A DNA stretch of 64,000 nt, taken from UBA6054 sp963975575 (GTDB taxonomy: Bacteria; Planctomycetota; Phycisphaerae; Phycisphaerales; UBA1924). Of this stretch, positions 34,811 to 43,891 are shown in pieces. The notes below the pieces were generated by a model. That model did not search any database, was not told where the DNA came from, and saw nothing but the letters and a program-made list of their open reading frames with translations. A program made the translations under genes and the position numbers. Each line of letters opens with the position of its first letter. The stretch's first letter is position 1. The stretch covers positions 1,612,001 through 1,676,000 of the forward strand of contig CAXBHL010000001.1 in NCBI GenBank assembly GCA_963975575.1, written 5' to 3'.

Positions 34811-36391
34811 ATGCGCTCACATTCCACCGCACCCGTCTGGCTCACCAAGGACCCGCACCGCCCGCCGCACGCGAAGATCGTGGCGACGCTCGGCCCCGCG
34901 TCCGACAGCCCGGAGATGCTCACCAAGCTGGTCGCGGCTGGGGTCAGCGTGTTCCGCCTCAACTTCTCCCACGGCAACTTCGAGGCGATGGACCAGCGTC
35001 TGGCCCGCGTGCGGTCGGTGCTCGACGAGACCGAGCGTGCGGTGGCCGTGCTCGGGGACCTGCAGGGCCCCAAGATGCGGGTCGGCAAGGTGCCCGACGT
35101 CGATCCCGAGGGGGGCATCGTCGTCCAGGCGGGCGACGACGTCATGTTCCGCAGCGGCCAGGGCGAGGCGGTCGTTGAGGGCGGTGTGCCGGTCTTCGGC
35201 GCCACCTTCGATCGCCTGTTCTACGACGTCGATCCCGGCGAGCGGGTGCTGATCAACGACGGCGCGATCCGCATGCTCGCCGTCGATCGGGCCGACGGGG
35301 CGTGGCTGCGCTGCCGCGTGACCATCGGCGGAAGGATCACCTCGGCCAAGGGCGTGAATCTTCCAGAGTCCGACCTGGACATGCCCGCCATCACCGAGAA
35401 AGACTGGGCCTGCGTGGACTGGGCGGTCCGCAACAAGCTCGACTATCTCGCCCTCTCCTTCGTGCGGTCGGCGGCCGAGGTGCTCGAGCTGCGGGCGCGT
35501 CTCGAGACGCTGTGCGCGGAGGCCGACGTCGCGGACAAGCCGGGCGTGCCGCCGCGGATCCCGGTCATCTCCAAGATCGAGAAACCCCAGGCGCTCGTGA
35601 ATCTCGAGGAGATCATCGACGCCTCGGACGCGATCATGGTGGCCCGGGGTGACCTCGGCGTGGAGATGGACGTCTCGCACGTGCCGGTCGCGCAGAAGTA
35701 CATCCTGGCGGCCTGCGCCGAGAAGGCCAAGCCCTGCATCGTGGCCACGCAGATGCTCGAGACGATGATCGACAACGCCTCGCCAACCCGGGCCGAGGCC
35801 AGCGACGTCGCCAACGCGGTCTTCGACGGCGCCGACGCGGTGATGCTCTCGGGCGAGACCGCGATGGGCCGGCACCCCGGCCTCGTGGTCGAGACGATGC
35901 GCCGGATCATCTCCGTGACGGAAGCCCGCGTCGACGAGATCTCCCTGCGGGCTTCGGTGCCGAACCGGCTGGAGGAGTACCCCTACCGCTCCGCCGCGCT
36001 GGCGCACGGCGCTTGGCACATCGCCGACGAGCTCGGCGCCAAGTGTGTGGTGGTCTGGTCCCAGATCGGCGGCATGGCGCGATACCTCAGCCAGCACAAC
36101 TTCCGGGTACCGATCTACGCGTACACCTCGTCGCGGGTGGCAGCCCGCCGGATGGCTCTCTACGGCGGAGTGACCCCGATCTGCATCGAGCCGCCCGGCC
36201 TGGGCCGGCTGCGGGACTGGACCGACGAGGTCGAGGAGCGGCTGCTCCGCGACGGGCTCGGCCAGGAGGGTGACACGGTGGTCATGATCGCCGGCAAGCC
36301 GCTCGGCGAGGTGCAGGCCCAGAGCACGCTGGCGATCCTGCGCGTCGGGGACCCGTCGTCCGGGTTCCGCAGCGCCGAGAACCCCGACTGA
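34811..36391 (+). CDS. pyk: pyruvate kinase
   Basis: A 526-residue glycolytic enzyme making pyruvate and ATP from phosphoenolpyruvate and ADP. Motifs: KIVATLGPASDSPEML, VFRLNFSHGN, LGDLQGPKMRVG, ISKIEKPQAL and MVARGDLGVEM. The C-terminal allosteric domain contains YAYTSSRVAARRMALYGGVTP. Start at the ATG preceded by GAGGAA about 7 nt upstream, 31 bp after the solute-binding gene. Slightly longer than the usual roughly 475 residues, with extra length at both ends. Confidence 0.96.
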   Translation: MRSHSTAPVWLTKDPHRPPHAKIVATLGPASDSPEMLTKLVAAGVSVFRLNFSHGNFEAMDQRLARVRSVLDETERAVAVLGDLQGPKMRVGKVPDVDPEGGIVVQAGDDVMFRSGQGEAVVEGGVPVFGATFDRLFYDVDPGERVLINDGAIRMLAVDRADGAWLRCRVTIGGRITSAKGVNLPESDLDMPAITEKDWACVDWAVRNKLDYLALSFVRSAAEVLELRARLETLCAEADVADKPGVPPRIPVISKIEKPQALVNLEEIIDASDAIMVARGDLGVEMDVSHVPVAQKYILAACAEKAKPCIVATQMLETMIDNASPTRAEASDVANAVFDGADAVMLSGETAMGRHPGLVVETMRRIISVTEARVDEISLRASVPNRLEEYPYRSAALAHGAWHIADELGAKCVVVWSQIGGMARYLSQHNFRVPIYAYTSSRVAARRMALYGGVTPICIEPPGLGRLRDWTDEVEERLLRDGLGQEGDTVVMIAGKPLGEVQAQSTLAILRVGDPSSGFRSAENPD

Positions 36392-36458
36392 TATCCGCCC
36401 GGTCGGCGGGAATCACCCCGATGCACGCTCGATCCGGCAGCCGTTCCGCGCTGCGCTG

Positions 36459-36659
36459 TCAGCCGCCCCCGACCAGGGTGACCACCTCGACCCGCTCACC
36501 TTCCCGCAGCACCCGCTCGGCCCGAGCCCGTTTGGGGACCAGCTCACGGTTGACCTCGGCCGCGCAGATTGCATCCGAGAGACCGAGGCGGGCGATGAGT
36601 TCTGCAACCGTGGTCGATTCGGGCAGTTCCATAGGTTGTCCGTTGACCGTGCACCGCAT
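36459..36659 (-). CDS. thiS: sulfur carrier protein ThiS
   Basis: A 66-residue ubiquitin-like protein: MRCTVNGQPMELPESTTVAEL, the helix LIARLGLSDAICAAEVNREL (given as two adjacent short blocks), and the C-terminal VVTLVGGG. The Gly-Gly end is adenylated and thiocarboxylated to donate sulfur for the thiazole of thiamine. Length and ending match ThiS. thiG, thiF or thiE are not neighbours. Convergent with pyk. Confidence 0.9.
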   Translation of the reverse strand: MRCTVNGQPMELPESTTVAELIARLGLSDAICAAEVNRELVPKRARAERVLREGERVEVVTLVGGG

Positions 36660-36686
36660 GCCCGATGATACGCGAGGGTCGGCTTC

Positions 36687-37631
36687 ATGAACGAAAAACC
36701 CACCCCACCGCTCCCAAACGCCGATTCGAAAACCCGGGCTGAGCGGTCCGCGGAACCCTTGCCCTTGGGCGTGCTGTTCGGTCTGTTCGGCCTGTCCGCC
36801 GCCGTCCTGCTCTCGGCGATCGTCTGGGCGGGGGTGCGGTTGTGGCCGGAGAAGGCCTACGACACCTCGACCCCCGAGGCCGTGGTCGCCACCGCGGGCC
36901 AGATGCTCGCCGATCGGCGAGCCGACCGGCTCGTCGAACTGATCGAGCCGGTCCCCCCCACCGAGACCGATGCGGCCCGCGCCCAGCGGATGGACGACCT
37001 GCTCATCCGCGTGGGCCGGGTGCTGGCGGCCGCCCAGGACCTGCACGGCTCGATCAAACGGGAGATGCCAGAGGAACTCGAACGCCTCGCGACGGAGATC
37101 GAGGCCGCGGAGCGCCGGGGCGAAGCGACGTCGCTGCTCGCGGCGGTCATGCCGGACCGCCGGGGCGGTCGTCCGCGACCGGGCGAAGCCGCCCCGGACC
37201 GCGACGCTGCGAGAGAGCGAGCGTTCGCCCAGATCCTCGCCGATCCGTTCGGACGCCTGAACAAGGCCGTCACCGAGAACATCGACCGGGTCGGCATCGC
37301 GGAGATCGGTGCCGACACGGTGGCCGTGACCTGGGACGGGCGTGCGGTCTTCCCCCCCTTCGGCCTGACGATGCGGCAGGGGCCGGACGGCTGGCGGGTG
37401 GTCCCGCCGACGAGCCTGCCGATGGCCCGGCGGTTCATGCCGGACAGCGAGGCCGAGTTTAAGATCTGGGGGAGCCTGCTGGCGACGGCCGAGGCGCTGC
37501 TGGACGACCTGCGGGTCGGGGTCGAGTCCGGACGCATCGAGACGATGCAGCAGCTCAGCCGCAAGGCCATCGAAGATGCCGTGATCCCGATGGGTATGGT
37601 GATGGTCGCCCTTCAGCGAGCGGACGATTAG
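36687..37631 (+). CDS. hypothetical single-pass membrane protein
   Basis: A 314-residue protein with a short cytoplasmic N-terminus and one transmembrane segment at about 28-49 (LGVLFGLFGLSAAVLLSAIVWAG, shown as GVLFGLFGLSAAVLLSAIV). The rest is a mostly helical, charged periplasmic region; residues 195-250 read as beta strands (VGIAEIGADTVAVTWDGR). No family was recognised. It starts 27 bp from the divergent thiS start and is convergent with the aminopeptidase gene. Confidence 0.75.
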   Translation: MNEKPTPPLPNADSKTRAERSAEPLPLGVLFGLFGLSAAVLLSAIVWAGVRLWPEKAYDTSTPEAVVATAGQMLADRRADRLVELIEPVPPTETDAARAQRMDDLLIRVGRVLAAAQDLHGSIKREMPEELERLATEIEAAERRGEATSLLAAVMPDRRGGRPRPGEAAPDRDAARERAFAQILADPFGRLNKAVTENIDRVGIAEIGADTVAVTWDGRAVFPPFGLTMRQGPDGWRVVPPTSLPMARRFMPDSEAEFKIWGSLLATAEALLDDLRVGVESGRIETMQQLSRKAIEDAVIPMGMVMVALQRADD

Positions 37632-37714
37632 GTACTGCTCCCGCGTCTGAAGCGCTCCACGACGGGGTCGTGCAGCCCGAGCTGTTCCACGTCGGTTGGC
37701 CAAACCGCCCGCGA

Positions 37715-38941
37715 TCAGCGCTTGCCCACCCGTTCCATCTCGGCCAGCGATTTGGGCACCGCCGCGGAGAGGTTTTTGTTGCCGTCCTTGGTGACCAGGA
37801 TGTCGTCCTCGATCCGCACGCCGATGCCCTTGTGGGGCAGATACGCCCCCGGCTCGATCGTGACCACCATGCCCGGCTTAAGTTCCTCCTCGGCCAGGCC
37901 CGGGTCGTGGGTTTCCAGGCCGAGGTGGTGGCCGATGCCGTGGGGCATGTAGTCGCCGAATCCGGCCTTCTCGAGCACGGTCCGCGCGGCCCTGTCGGCG
38001 TCGGCCAGCGTGGCGCCGGGCTTGACGGCCTTGATCGATGCTTCCTGGGCCTTGAGCACCGCGTTGAACACCGCCCGCTGGTCCTCGCTGAACTTGCCGC
38101 TCACCGGGAACGACCGCGTGATGTCGGCCGCGTAGCCGTTGATCGACGCGCCGCAGTCGAGCACCATCAGGTCCCCGTCTTTGGTCGGCTGGTCGTTCTG
38201 CTTGTAGTGAAGCACCACCGCGTTGGCCCCGGAGCCGACGATCGGGTCGAAGGCGACCCGCTTCGAGCCGGCCTCCTCGAAGCCGCGGATCAGTTCCTGG
38301 TGCAGCGTGCGTTCCGAGACGCCGGGCTTGACGCTCTTCCAGAGCCGTTCGATGCCGGACCTGGTCGCCACGATTGCCGCCTCGATCTGCTTGATCTCGG
38401 CGGGGCTTTTGACCATCCGCATGCGGACCAGCAGGTCGCTGCGGTCCTCGATCCCGCAGCCGGGCATGCGTGAGGCCACCTTCTGGAACAGCTCGTAGTC
38501 GGGCGAGACCGGGGCGGTGTAGGGCGCGAGCGGGTGCAGGCAGGCGAGTTTCTTGGTGCGTCGGGCCGACTCGGTCATGAGGCGTGGTAGCATGTTGGTC
38601 CGCATCACCGCCTTGAACCCCGTCTTCTCCCGCAGCGCCCCGCCGAGCGGGTCGCGGAAGCCGTCCCAGATGTCGTGCTCCGGGTTGGTTGGGCGGAGGA
38701 GCAGCACGATCCGCTTGTCCGGGTCGGGCGAGCTCGGATCGAAGAAGACCATCGCGCCGACCTCGTCGGTGATGCCGGTCAGGTAGAGGAAGTGGAAGTT
38801 GGGGTCCCAGTCACCGCGCAGGGGCGGGCCGTGCTCGCCGGCCATGACGATGGCGGTCGATCCCTTCAGCGACTTGAGCACCGCCTCGCGGCGCTTGGCG
38901 TACTCCGACACCGCGATTCCCTCAAGCATCCGCATGGGCAT
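37715..38941 (-). CDS. Xaa-Pro aminopeptidase (aminopeptidase P family, M24)
   Basis: A 408-residue M24 metallopeptidase. The N-terminal creatinase-like domain is at about 1-165 (YAKRREAVLKSL, GDWDPNFHFLYLTGI). The catalytic domain has metal ligands in LMVLDCGASINGYAADITRSFP (two Asp), PHGIGHHLGLETHDPG (His), TIEPGAYLP (Glu) and GVRIEDDILVT (Glu). It should remove N-terminal residues preceding proline. The start at 38941 overlaps the preceding gene by 20 bp; an ATG two codons later, with AAAGGG better spaced, is equally likely. The long Arg-rich upstream extension is just the antiphase reading of the neighbour. Confidence 0.93.
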   Translation of the reverse strand: MPMRMLEGIAVSEYAKRREAVLKSLKGSTAIVMAGEHGPPLRGDWDPNFHFLYLTGITDEVGAMVFFDPSSPDPDKRIVLLLRPTNPEHDIWDGFRDPLGGALREKTGFKAVMRTNMLPRLMTESARRTKKLACLHPLAPYTAPVSPDYELFQKVASRMPGCGIEDRSDLLVRMRMVKSPAEIKQIEAAIVATRSGIERLWKSVKPGVSERTLHQELIRGFEEAGSKRVAFDPIVGSGANAVVLHYKQNDQPTKDGDLMVLDCGASINGYAADITRSFPVSGKFSEDQRAVFNAVLKAQEASIKAVKPGATLADADRAARTVLEKAGFGDYMPHGIGHHLGLETHDPGLAEEELKPGMVVTIEPGAYLPHKGIGVRIEDDILVTKDGNKNLSAAVPKSLAEMERVGKR

Positions 38942-39311
38942 CCCTTTCCATTCCGAGCCCGCCGCGGATCGCCCGCGACGCCTTCTCCGACCGCGCCTCG
39001 CTCTTGCCGAAGCCCGGGCACGCGCCCGCTTCGACGGCCGCCGCCTGCGCGTCGGCATAGTTGCTGATCAGCATCGCGGGCACCCCCCGCGACGCGGCCT
39101 CGCGGATCACCCGCAGGCCCTGATCGTCCTGATACCAGCCGTCGAGCACGCGGTTGACCAGCAGCAGATCGGCCGGGCCGCCCCAGAGGCTCTGTTCCTC
39201 GGTGTTCTTGACAATCTGTGCCCCGGGCACCGCAGTGCGAACGGCGTTGACGAGAAGGAACGAATCCGGCCCGCAGTGCCCCACCAGAACCACCGTCTTG
39301 GAATCAGCCAC
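38922..39311 (-). CDS. receiver-like protein without clear phosphoacceptor
   Basis: A 129-residue protein whose strand/helix pattern resembles a CheY-like receiver: VVLVGHCGPDSFLLVNAV, then LLLVNRVLDG, GVPAMLISNYAD and a final Gly/Pro-rich part. At the place of the phosphorylatable Asp (strand 3) the sequence reads VNRVLDG, so the Asp is displaced or absent. The acidic pair at the first strand is also missing. The gene sits between tilS and the aminopeptidase, overlapping each slightly (8 and 20 bp), so the three are probably one transcript. The function is not assigned. Confidence 0.65.
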   Translation of the reverse strand: MADSKTVVLVGHCGPDSFLLVNAVRTAVPGAQIVKNTEEQSLWGGPADLLLVNRVLDGWYQDDQGLRVIREAASRGVPAMLISNYADAQAAAVEAGACPGFGKSEARSEKASRAIRGGLGMERDAHADA

Positions 39312-40437
39312 CCGTCTTCTCCGTCTTTGCCGACGCGACGCGAACTTCGTGCGCCGTCACTTGCAGCACGATAGACCCGACCCGGAAGGATCGCGGCTCT
39401 GTCCGTCCGTCCCCGATCGCCCGGGCCGCTGGCCCGAGCACCTTCCAACCGGCCCGGTCCATCCCCGAGCCGCCGTGATCGCGGAGCACGATCCGCAGGG
39501 TTTCACAACGCACCGCCAGCGGCGTGGCGGCCAGTTCTTTCCGTCCCAGCAGCAAGGCCCGCCCGCCGACTTCCCGGGTCGCGGCGTTGAGCGCCAGCCG
39601 GGCCTCCCGCTCGATCGCGTCCGCGGCCATGGTGCAGACCTCCGCGGTGACCGCCGCCCGCTCCGCCGCGTCGGGCCGGATCGCCTTGATCTCCGGGATG
39701 ACCCGGGCGCGGATGGCGTTGCGCAGGAACGATTCGTCCCGGTTTGAAGCGTCCTCTTTCCACGCCCAGCCGGCATCGCGGCAGATTCGAACGGCGTCGG
39801 ACCGATTCATGCCGAGCATCGGGCGGACCACGGACACGTCCCCGAGTGACCGGACCGCCCTGATCCCGCCCAGACCCCGGGGCCCCGAGCCGCGGATCAG
39901 ACGCATCAGCACCGTTTCCAACTGGTCGTCCGCGTGGTGGGCGGTGGCCACAAACCGGCAGCCGTGCGTCCGGGCCAGATCGGCCAGCGCGTCGTAGCGG
40001 CCGCGCCGGGCGGTGGCCTCCAGGTTTCCCCCGGCGGCCCGCACCGGCACCTCGGCGGTCGCAAAGTCCAGCCCGAGCGTCTGCGCGAGGGCTCGGGCCG
40101 CGTCGTGATCGGCCACGGCGTCAGCCCTTTGACGCAGATCGTGGATCACGTGGGCGATCACCGGGGCCGGCCTCACGCCGGCAAGGGCGATGGCCAACCC
40201 GCTCGAATCGACGCCCGCCGAGCACGCGATCAGGGTGGGCCGGTCCGCGTCCCGGACGCCGTGCCCGCCGGTGAGGCGTCGCCACTCGGCCACAACCGCC
40301 CGGGCGATCGGGTGGTCTCGGGACGCACGCCCGCGACGGGTGCGGTTGGACGCGGCGTCCGATCCCGGTTCCGGGGATCGGCGCCGGTTCTGTCCGCCGC
40401 CATCGGCGGATTCGGCCTGTTCGGATGCATCGGACAC
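39304..40437 (-). CDS. tilS: tRNA(Ile)-lysidine synthase
   Basis: A 377-residue PP-loop ATPase that converts C34 of tRNA-Ile(CAU) to lysidine so it reads AUA. The ATP loop is CSAGVDSSGLAIAL (family SGGxDS); further motifs are FVATAHHADDQLETVLMRLIRGSG, LGGI and RPMLGMNR. It then reads KEDASNRDESFLRNAIRARVIP, all diagnostic for TilS (shown in short pieces). A C-terminal substrate-binding part is reduced. The start is uncertain: a GTG at 40437 was chosen, with an in-frame ATG at 40476; the first 60 residues are low-complexity. Its substrate tRNA would have a CAT anticodon, like the tRNA at 8840-8912. Confidence 0.9.
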   Translation of the reverse strand: MSDASEQAESADGGGQNRRRSPEPGSDAASNRTRRGRASRDHPIARAVVAEWRRLTGGHGVRDADRPTLIACSAGVDSSGLAIALAGVRPAPVIAHVIHDLRQRADAVADHDAARALAQTLGLDFATAEVPVRAAGGNLEATARRGRYDALADLARTHGCRFVATAHHADDQLETVLMRLIRGSGPRGLGGIRAVRSLGDVSVVRPMLGMNRSDAVRICRDAGWAWKEDASNRDESFLRNAIRARVIPEIKAIRPDAAERAAVTAEVCTMAADAIEREARLALNAATREVGGRALLLGRKELAATPLAVRCETLRIVLRDHGGSGMDRAGWKVLGPAARAIGDGRTEPRSFRVGSIVLQVTAHEVRVASAKTEKTGG

Positions 40438-40558
40438 GCCCGGATGATACTGTGTACGCCGACCGGGCCATCGCATCAGCGGCCCGGGCACGTTCTGACA
40501 GTGGGCCGGCCCCAAGGCCGGACGAGCCCACGATCGCCCCGGAGCAAGGATCGCCCCG

Positions 40559-41404
40559 ATGATGTCCACGCCATTCGGTCCCCGCCCGCCGGCCTCACCC
40601 CCAGCCGAGCCGGAGCCCCAGGCCTCAGCGCCGACGCCCGTCCAGATCGAATCCGCCCCCGTGGCGGATCAGCAGCCACCGGCCCAGGGTGATCCCGAGA
40701 TGGTGCTCGACCCGCAGCCGATGTGGAACGGGACCGACCCGGGGATGGAAGCCCAGGCCGATTCGCCGTGGTGGAGCCCGACCGTGTTCCGCGAAAGCGA
40801 GAGCCTGCTCGGTCCCATGCTGCTCGCGTTCGGGGTGATCCTGATGGTCACGCTGATGATGCGGCACCTGCGGCGCAAGAGCATGAGCCGGCCGGTGCCC
40901 CAGCCGATCGAGAACCGCATCGCGTCGATCCACGAGCGGGCCGTCAGCTCGATCGGGCCCGTCGAACGGACCATGTCCGACGCGGAAGAACTCGCAAGAC
41001 GCCTGAGCGCGACGATGGAGAACAAGGCCGCCCGTCTGGAGCTCTTGATCGAGGAATCCGAACGCAAGCTCGAGGAACTGAACCGGGCGATCGCCCAGAT
41101 CAGCCGGGCCACGCCCGCGTCGCCCGAGCGGGCCGCCCGCCCGCTGCGGGCGATCGATCCGAGCGTGCTCGACCGGGCACGGGTCGAGCAGGACCGGGCC
41201 GAGCGCAACGGGCATCAGCAGGGGCAACCGGCTTCGGCCGCACCCACCCGAACGGCCGAGACCACCGCCGCGCCGGCGGACCCGGTCCACCGGCGGGTCT
41301 GGGCCCTGGCGGACGACGGCATGCCCACGCTTGAGATCGCTCGCTCGCTCAACCAGCCGGTCGGGCAGGTTGAGCTGATCCTCAATCTCCGCAAGTCCGG
41401 TTGA
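40559..41404 (+). CDS. hypothetical membrane protein with coiled coil and C-terminal HTH-like segment
   Basis: A 281-residue protein. A Pro/Ala-rich N-terminus (1-60) is followed by one membrane helix at about 85-102 (PMLLAFGVILMVTLMM). A charged coiled coil covers about 125-185 (MENKAARLELLIEESERK), then comes a second Ala/Pro linker. The C-terminal 35 residues (VWALADDGMPTLEIARSLN) look like a resolvase-type helix-turn-helix. AAGGA precedes the ATG pair. It is divergent from tilS and followed 43 bp later by another membrane protein. The function is unknown. Confidence 0.75.
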   Translation: MMSTPFGPRPPASPPAEPEPQASAPTPVQIESAPVADQQPPAQGDPEMVLDPQPMWNGTDPGMEAQADSPWWSPTVFRESESLLGPMLLAFGVILMVTLMMRHLRRKSMSRPVPQPIENRIASIHERAVSSIGPVERTMSDAEELARRLSATMENKAARLELLIEESERKLEELNRAIAQISRATPASPERAARPLRAIDPSVLDRARVEQDRAERNGHQQGQPASAAPTRTAETTAAPADPVHRRVWALADDGMPTLEIARSLNQPVGQVELILNLRKSG

Positions 41405-41446
41405 CCCGGTCTTTTCGTCTCGCCACGCACGCACGGGGGCTCACGC

Positions 41447-42340
41447 ATGGAACCGCAAGACGCACGCGACCCGGCCGGGCCGGGGCCGGCTTTTCACCCG
41501 CTCTTCGAGACCGTCCCGCTCACGATCTCCAACGTGCTGTCACTCTCCCACCGTCTTTATACGGCCCGCTGGGGATTGATCGTGGGCGCGTTCTCGCTGG
41601 CCGTGGTGATCCAGTGGATCATCGGCGCCGTGACCGGACTGATCGATATCGCAATCTTCGGGCAGGGCCTGATCGTGTCACCGCTCAACCTGCTCGCGCA
41701 GATCCTGATCAGCACTCCGCTGCTGGTCGGCGCGCTGTACGTCGCGGTGCGGGTGTACCGCAACGAACCCGCCACGTTGGGCGATTTGTGGATCGGATTC
41801 TCTCGGTGGCTCCCCGTGGTCGCCGTCGGCCTGCTGGTCCAGCTCGCGGTCTACGGCGCGATGCTGCCGATCGGGGTCGCCGCCGGAATCCTCGCCGGCG
41901 CCGGCGGAGGCCCCGCGACGGTGGCGGTGGCGGTGATCCTCGCGATCGGGTTGCTGATCCTGGCGATCTGGCTCTCGATCCGACTCTACTTCGCGACGAT
42001 GCTCTGCGCCGACCCGGCCGGCCCGAACCTGGGCGTCGTGGATTCGATCACGACGAGCTGGCGGATCACGTCCGGGCACGCGTGGACATTGTTTGTCGTC
42101 GCGGTGGCGATGGGCATCGTCGCGATGCTCAGCCTCGTGCTGCTCATCGTGCCGTTCTTTCTCTACGGCGGGCCGGTCCTCGTCTGCGGCGGCGCGGCCG
42201 CTTACGCGCTGGCGTGCCACAAGGCCGGCATCATCCCACTGGCGCCGTATGATGACTGCCCGCACTGCGGCTACTCGATGCGGGATGCCCCCACCGACAT
42301 CTGTCCGGAGTGCGGCAACGTGGTGCACCGCGCCGGGTGA
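41447..42340 (+). CDS. multi-pass membrane protein with C-terminal zinc ribbon
   Basis: A 297-residue protein with about six hydrophobic segments from 40 to 265. The layout matches DUF-type glycerophosphoryl diesterase/YciC-like membrane domains (paired long helices, GLLVQLAVYGAMLPIGVAA). The last 30 residues form a zinc ribbon CPHCGYSM...CPECGNVV with two CxxC pairs. This ribbon at the end of membrane proteins is common in planctomycetes. The function is unknown; it is probably co-transcribed with the preceding gene and ends 6 bp from the convergent astD. Confidence 0.82.
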   Translation: MEPQDARDPAGPGPAFHPLFETVPLTISNVLSLSHRLYTARWGLIVGAFSLAVVIQWIIGAVTGLIDIAIFGQGLIVSPLNLLAQILISTPLLVGALYVAVRVYRNEPATLGDLWIGFSRWLPVVAVGLLVQLAVYGAMLPIGVAAGILAGAGGGPATVAVAVILAIGLLILAIWLSIRLYFATMLCADPAGPNLGVVDSITTSWRITSGHAWTLFVVAVAMGIVAMLSLVLLIVPFFLYGGPVLVCGGAAAYALACHKAGIIPLAPYDDCPHCGYSMRDAPTDICPECGNVVHRAG

Positions 42341-42346
42341 GTGATG

Positions 42347-43891
42347 TCAATCGACCCACTCGCGGTCGACGCGCATGCCCTGGGCGACCGTCGCCGCGTC
42401 GGAACCTTCGATCATCGTCGCCACGGGATAAGCGCAGTAATCGAGGCTGAAGGCGCCGGCCGGTCGGTTGTTGCCCGAGAAACCCGTGCCTCCGAAGGGC
42501 AGCTTGGAGCTGGCCCCGGCGGTGCCGCAGTTGATGTTCAGGCAGCCGGCGCGGACCTCGGTCAGGAACCGCTCCTGGGCGGCGGCGTCGGCGGTGAAGA
42601 TCGAGGCCGAGAGCCCGTAGCGGGTCGCGTTGGCCTGCTCGATCGCCTCGTCGAGCGAGCCGACGACGGTAATCCGCAGCATCGGCCCGAACACCTCCTC
42701 GTCGCAGCCGCAGTCGTCCACATCGAGGGCGAAGCGCTCGACGGTCACGATCGACGGCGTGAGGTACCAGCCCGGCAGGCCGGGCACCGCGGTCGACTCC
42801 AGGATCACGCGGCCGCCGGATTCGGCGAAGCGTCGCTCGGCCGCGAACACGGCGTCGCGGGCCTGCTCGGAGATGATCGGGCCCATGAACACCGGATCGC
42901 CCGACCGGGGATCGCCGATGACCAGGCTCGAGGCGGCCTTGACCAGCGCCGGGATGACTCTGTCTGCGACGGCCTCGTGCACGATCAGTCGGCGGGTGCT
43001 GGTGCACCGCTGGCCGGTGGTGTTGAAGGCGCACCGCGTGACCTCGACGACCGCCTGGTGCAGGTCCGCGTCGGGCAGGATGATGGCCGGGTTGTTGCCG
43101 CCCAGTTCGAGCGCGACGATCCGGCCGGGACGGTCGAGGTTCGCCTCGAGGATGCGTCGCCCCACGGGCCAGGACCCCGTGAAGAGCACACCGTCGATGC
43201 CGTCGTGCGACACGAGCCGTTTGGCGACGTCGGCCGCGCCCTGAACCAGGTTCATCACGCCCTTGGGCGCGCCCTCGGCCGCGAGCGCCTCGTCGAACAT
43301 CTCCGCCAGCATCTGGCCGACCGCCGGGGCTTTGTCGGACGGCTTGAACACGACGGTGTTGCCGGCCAGCAAGGCGGGCACGATGTGGCCGTTGGGGAGG
43401 TGGGCCGGGAAGTTGAAGGGGCCGACCACCGCCATCACCCCGTGGGGGCGGAAGTGGCACCGGGCGGTCTTGGCCGCGCCCATCGGGAACTCGAACGCCT
43501 CGACGCGGTGGCGGCCGCTGCGCGGGCCCTCCTCCAGCGTGATGTCGACCTTTCCCGCGATCAGGCCCGCTTCCGCGGCCGACTCCCACATCGCCTTGCC
43601 GGTCTCCTCGCAGATCAGGTCCGCGAGATCGTCCTTGCGCTGCTTGGCGATCTCCTGGAAGCGGCGCAGCACGGCGATGCGCTTCTCGACGGGTGACCGC
43701 GACCAGGCCGGCAGGGCGGCGCGGGCGGCGGCCACCGCCGCGTCGGCATCGGCCAGCGAGGGCGAGCCCGACCAGACGACCCGGTCGGGGTGGGCGGGAT
43801 TGTGCGAGACCAGGTCCCGCCCCGGAATCCCCTTCCACGATCCTTCGATGAGATTGCTCGCCCCGTGCCGCAGCGGTGTCGCTGTTGTCAT
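42347..43891 (-). CDS. astD: succinylglutamate-semialdehyde dehydrogenase (AstD-like)
   Basis: A 514-residue NAD-dependent aldehyde dehydrogenase. Motifs: VVGPFNFPAHLPNGHIVPAL, VVFKPSDKAP, LFTGSWPVGRRI, catalytic Glu in ALELGGNNPAIIL, and nucleophile Cys in TGQRCTSTRR. The asparagine and short loop pattern is closest to AstD, which oxidises N-succinylglutamate semialdehyde to N-succinylglutamate in arginine/ornithine breakdown. Its ATG overlaps the astA stop by 4 bp, which strongly supports the assignment. It is the last gene of the unit. Confidence 0.93.
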   Translation of the reverse strand: MTTATPLRHGASNLIEGSWKGIPGRDLVSHNPAHPDRVVWSGSPSLADADAAVAAARAALPAWSRSPVEKRIAVLRRFQEIAKQRKDDLADLICEETGKAMWESAAEAGLIAGKVDITLEEGPRSGRHRVEAFEFPMGAAKTARCHFRPHGVMAVVGPFNFPAHLPNGHIVPALLAGNTVVFKPSDKAPAVGQMLAEMFDEALAAEGAPKGVMNLVQGAADVAKRLVSHDGIDGVLFTGSWPVGRRILEANLDRPGRIVALELGGNNPAIILPDADLHQAVVEVTRCAFNTTGQRCTSTRRLIVHEAVADRVIPALVKAASSLVIGDPRSGDPVFMGPIISEQARDAVFAAERRFAESGGRVILESTAVPGLPGWYLTPSIVTVERFALDVDDCGCDEEVFGPMLRITVVGSLDEAIEQANATRYGLSASIFTADAAAQERFLTEVRAGCLNINCGTAGASSKLPFGGTGFSGNNRPAGAFSLDYCAYPVATMIEGSDAATVAQGMRVDREWVD

